From NCBI GenBank assembly GCA_027307295.1, contig DAHUXF010000184.1, forward strand, positions 1 to 6,126: a stretch of 6,126 nucleotides of DNA, in the 5' to 3' direction. This DNA comes from Acidobacteriaceae bacterium. Its GTDB lineage: Bacteria > Acidobacteriota > Terriglobia > Terriglobales > Acidobacteriaceae. This document shows, one piece after another, positions 5,527-6,126 of the stretch; within the stretch, counting starts at the first letter, position 1, and each line of letters starts with the position of its first letter. The notes under the pieces are model-generated. The model was not told the origin of the DNA, ran no database searches, and was given only the letters and a program-made list of their open reading frames with translations. Both the position numbers and the translations under genes were made by a program.

Positions 5527-5611
5527 GGTCCGACCGGGCATGGTGCTCTTCATTGCCGTCGTCATGCTCAAAAATGGAACTTTGCTCCTTTTCGCTCATC
5601 TGTCCGGTATC

Positions 5612-5620
5612 TGTTACTAT
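5612..5620 (+). promoter_or_regulatory. Candidate extended -10 promoter for the MFS transporter
   Basis: TGT TACTAT matches the extended -10 form (TGn + TAnnAT, four of six bases). No good -35 is present at 16-18 nt upstream, which is tolerated in extended -10 promoters. The predicted transcription start, about 6-8 nt downstream (5626-5629), falls at or next to the ATG at 5629. Confidence 0.35.
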
Positions 5621-5628
5621 TGCCGCCC

Positions 5629-6126
5629 ATGGTCGTGAAGGAGCAAGTTAGTACTCCAGCCAAAACGGCAGCATGGTGGCCGCTCGCTGTCCTGGTAGCC
5701 ATCAACGTCCTCAATTTTTATGATCGCCAGGTTGCCGGTGCGGTAGTGGAACCTGTCCGTAAGGAATTTCATCTCAGCGATACGCAGATTGGCTGGCTGA
5801 ACACTGTATTTACCATTCTTTATGGCGTGGTTGGGCTGCCGCTGGGACGCCTTGCGGACAAAGTAAGCCGCAAGAAGCTGCTGGCTTTCGGCATTGTTGT
5901 GTGGGCCGCTCTCACCGCCAGCGCCCACTGGATCAACAGCTACTCCTTTCTTGTTTTTACCCGGCTGGGCGTGGGCGTGGGAGAAGCCACAGCCGCCCCC
6001 ACGGCCACCAGTTGGATTGGCGACCTTTTTCCTCCTGAGAAACGTTCCAAACCGCTGGCGCTTTTCATGCTGGGAGTGCCCGTAGGCGGCGCACTCAGTT
6101 TCTTTTTCAGCGGGCCAATTGCCCAG
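5629..6126 (+). CDS. MFS transporter, Spinster-like (3' partial)
   Basis: The frame is open from ATG 5629 to the right edge (166 residues, about the first third of a 12-TM transporter). It begins MVVKEQVSTPAKTAAWWPLA. TM1 is about 17-38 with the NFYDRQ element (29-34) and TM2 about 53-74. The MFS motif A loop follows as GRLADKVSRKKLL (73-85). TM3 is about 86-103 and TM4 about 106-126 with RLGVGVGEA (112-120). SWIGDLFPPEKRSKPLA (128-144) follows, then TM5 (about 145-163) with GVPVGG. The GVGEA, DLFPPEKRS and PVGG pattern points to Spinster-like MFS proteins, which move organic solutes across the inner membrane; the substrate cannot be told. No Shine-Dalgarno precedes the ATG. AAGGAG at 5638-5643 has no usable in-frame start after it. 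The upstream frame contains only CTG and TTG as alternatives, so 5629 is preferred. Confidence 0.93.
   Translation, partial: MVVKEQVSTPAKTAAWWPLAVLVAINVLNFYDRQVAGAVVEPVRKEFHLSDTQIGWLNTVFTILYGVVGLPLGRLADKVSRKKLLAFGIVVWAALTASAHWINSYSFLVFTRLGVGVGEATAAPTATSWIGDLFPPEKRSKPLALFMLGVPVGGALSFFFSGPIAQ

Noticed and set aside
5538..5567. GCATG / CATGC pairing downstream of the small secreted protein gene as its terminator
   Set aside because: It is a 5-bp stem around a 20-nt loop with no T tract; no terminator can be supported there.
5894..6085. Plus-strand 63-codon open frame inside the MFS gene
   Set aside because: It is out of frame with the clear MFS reading from 5629 and is rich in Pro/Trp, as expected of a shifted frame of GC-rich membrane-protein DNA.

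Overview
The window looks like a chromosomal segment from an acidobacterium, probably class Terriglobia. This is inferred from protein style: an Ig-like repeat protein with a characteristic double-hydrophobic C-terminus, a small secreted protein with a 'YLVWIQPRGKEAELLGALRVN' type core, and a secreted Cys-rich protein ending 'YSAWVDQWNITYH'. No rRNA, tRNA, CRISPR array, integrase or transposase was seen.

Left part (1-2080, plus strand): the 3' end of a large Ig-like surface protein is followed, 50 nt after its stop, by three tandem paralogues of the phage tail collar / microcystin-dependent protein (MdpB-like) family (451-954, 970-1467, 1487-2014). The gaps are 15 and 19 nt, each gene has a good Shine-Dalgarno, and a strong hairpin terminator lies at 2041-2076. 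No other phage structural gene is present, so this looks like a bacterial collar-protein cassette rather than a prophage.

Middle (2149-2994, minus strand): a secreted 269-aa protein with eight cysteines in its mature part, converging on the collar operon. A second hairpin (2149-2176) is oriented for this gene. A roughly 300-bp divergent intergenic region (2995-3290) separates it from the next gene.

Right part (3291-6126, plus strand): a SAM-dependent methyltransferase fused to C-terminal TPR-like repeats (3291-4931, start uncertain); a small secreted protein (5078-5488) preceded by three 11-bp direct repeats and followed by a tandem repeat that copies its own last codons; and the 5' end of an MFS transporter of the Spinster-like type (5629 to window end), which may be translated from a leaderless mRNA.

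Only the collar triplet is clearly an operon. The other genes are separate units with no obvious shared pathway. No complete new system is demonstrated here. The best leads are the collar triplet downstream of an Ig-like surface protein, the methyltransferase-TPR protein, and the phased repeats at 5020-5052.
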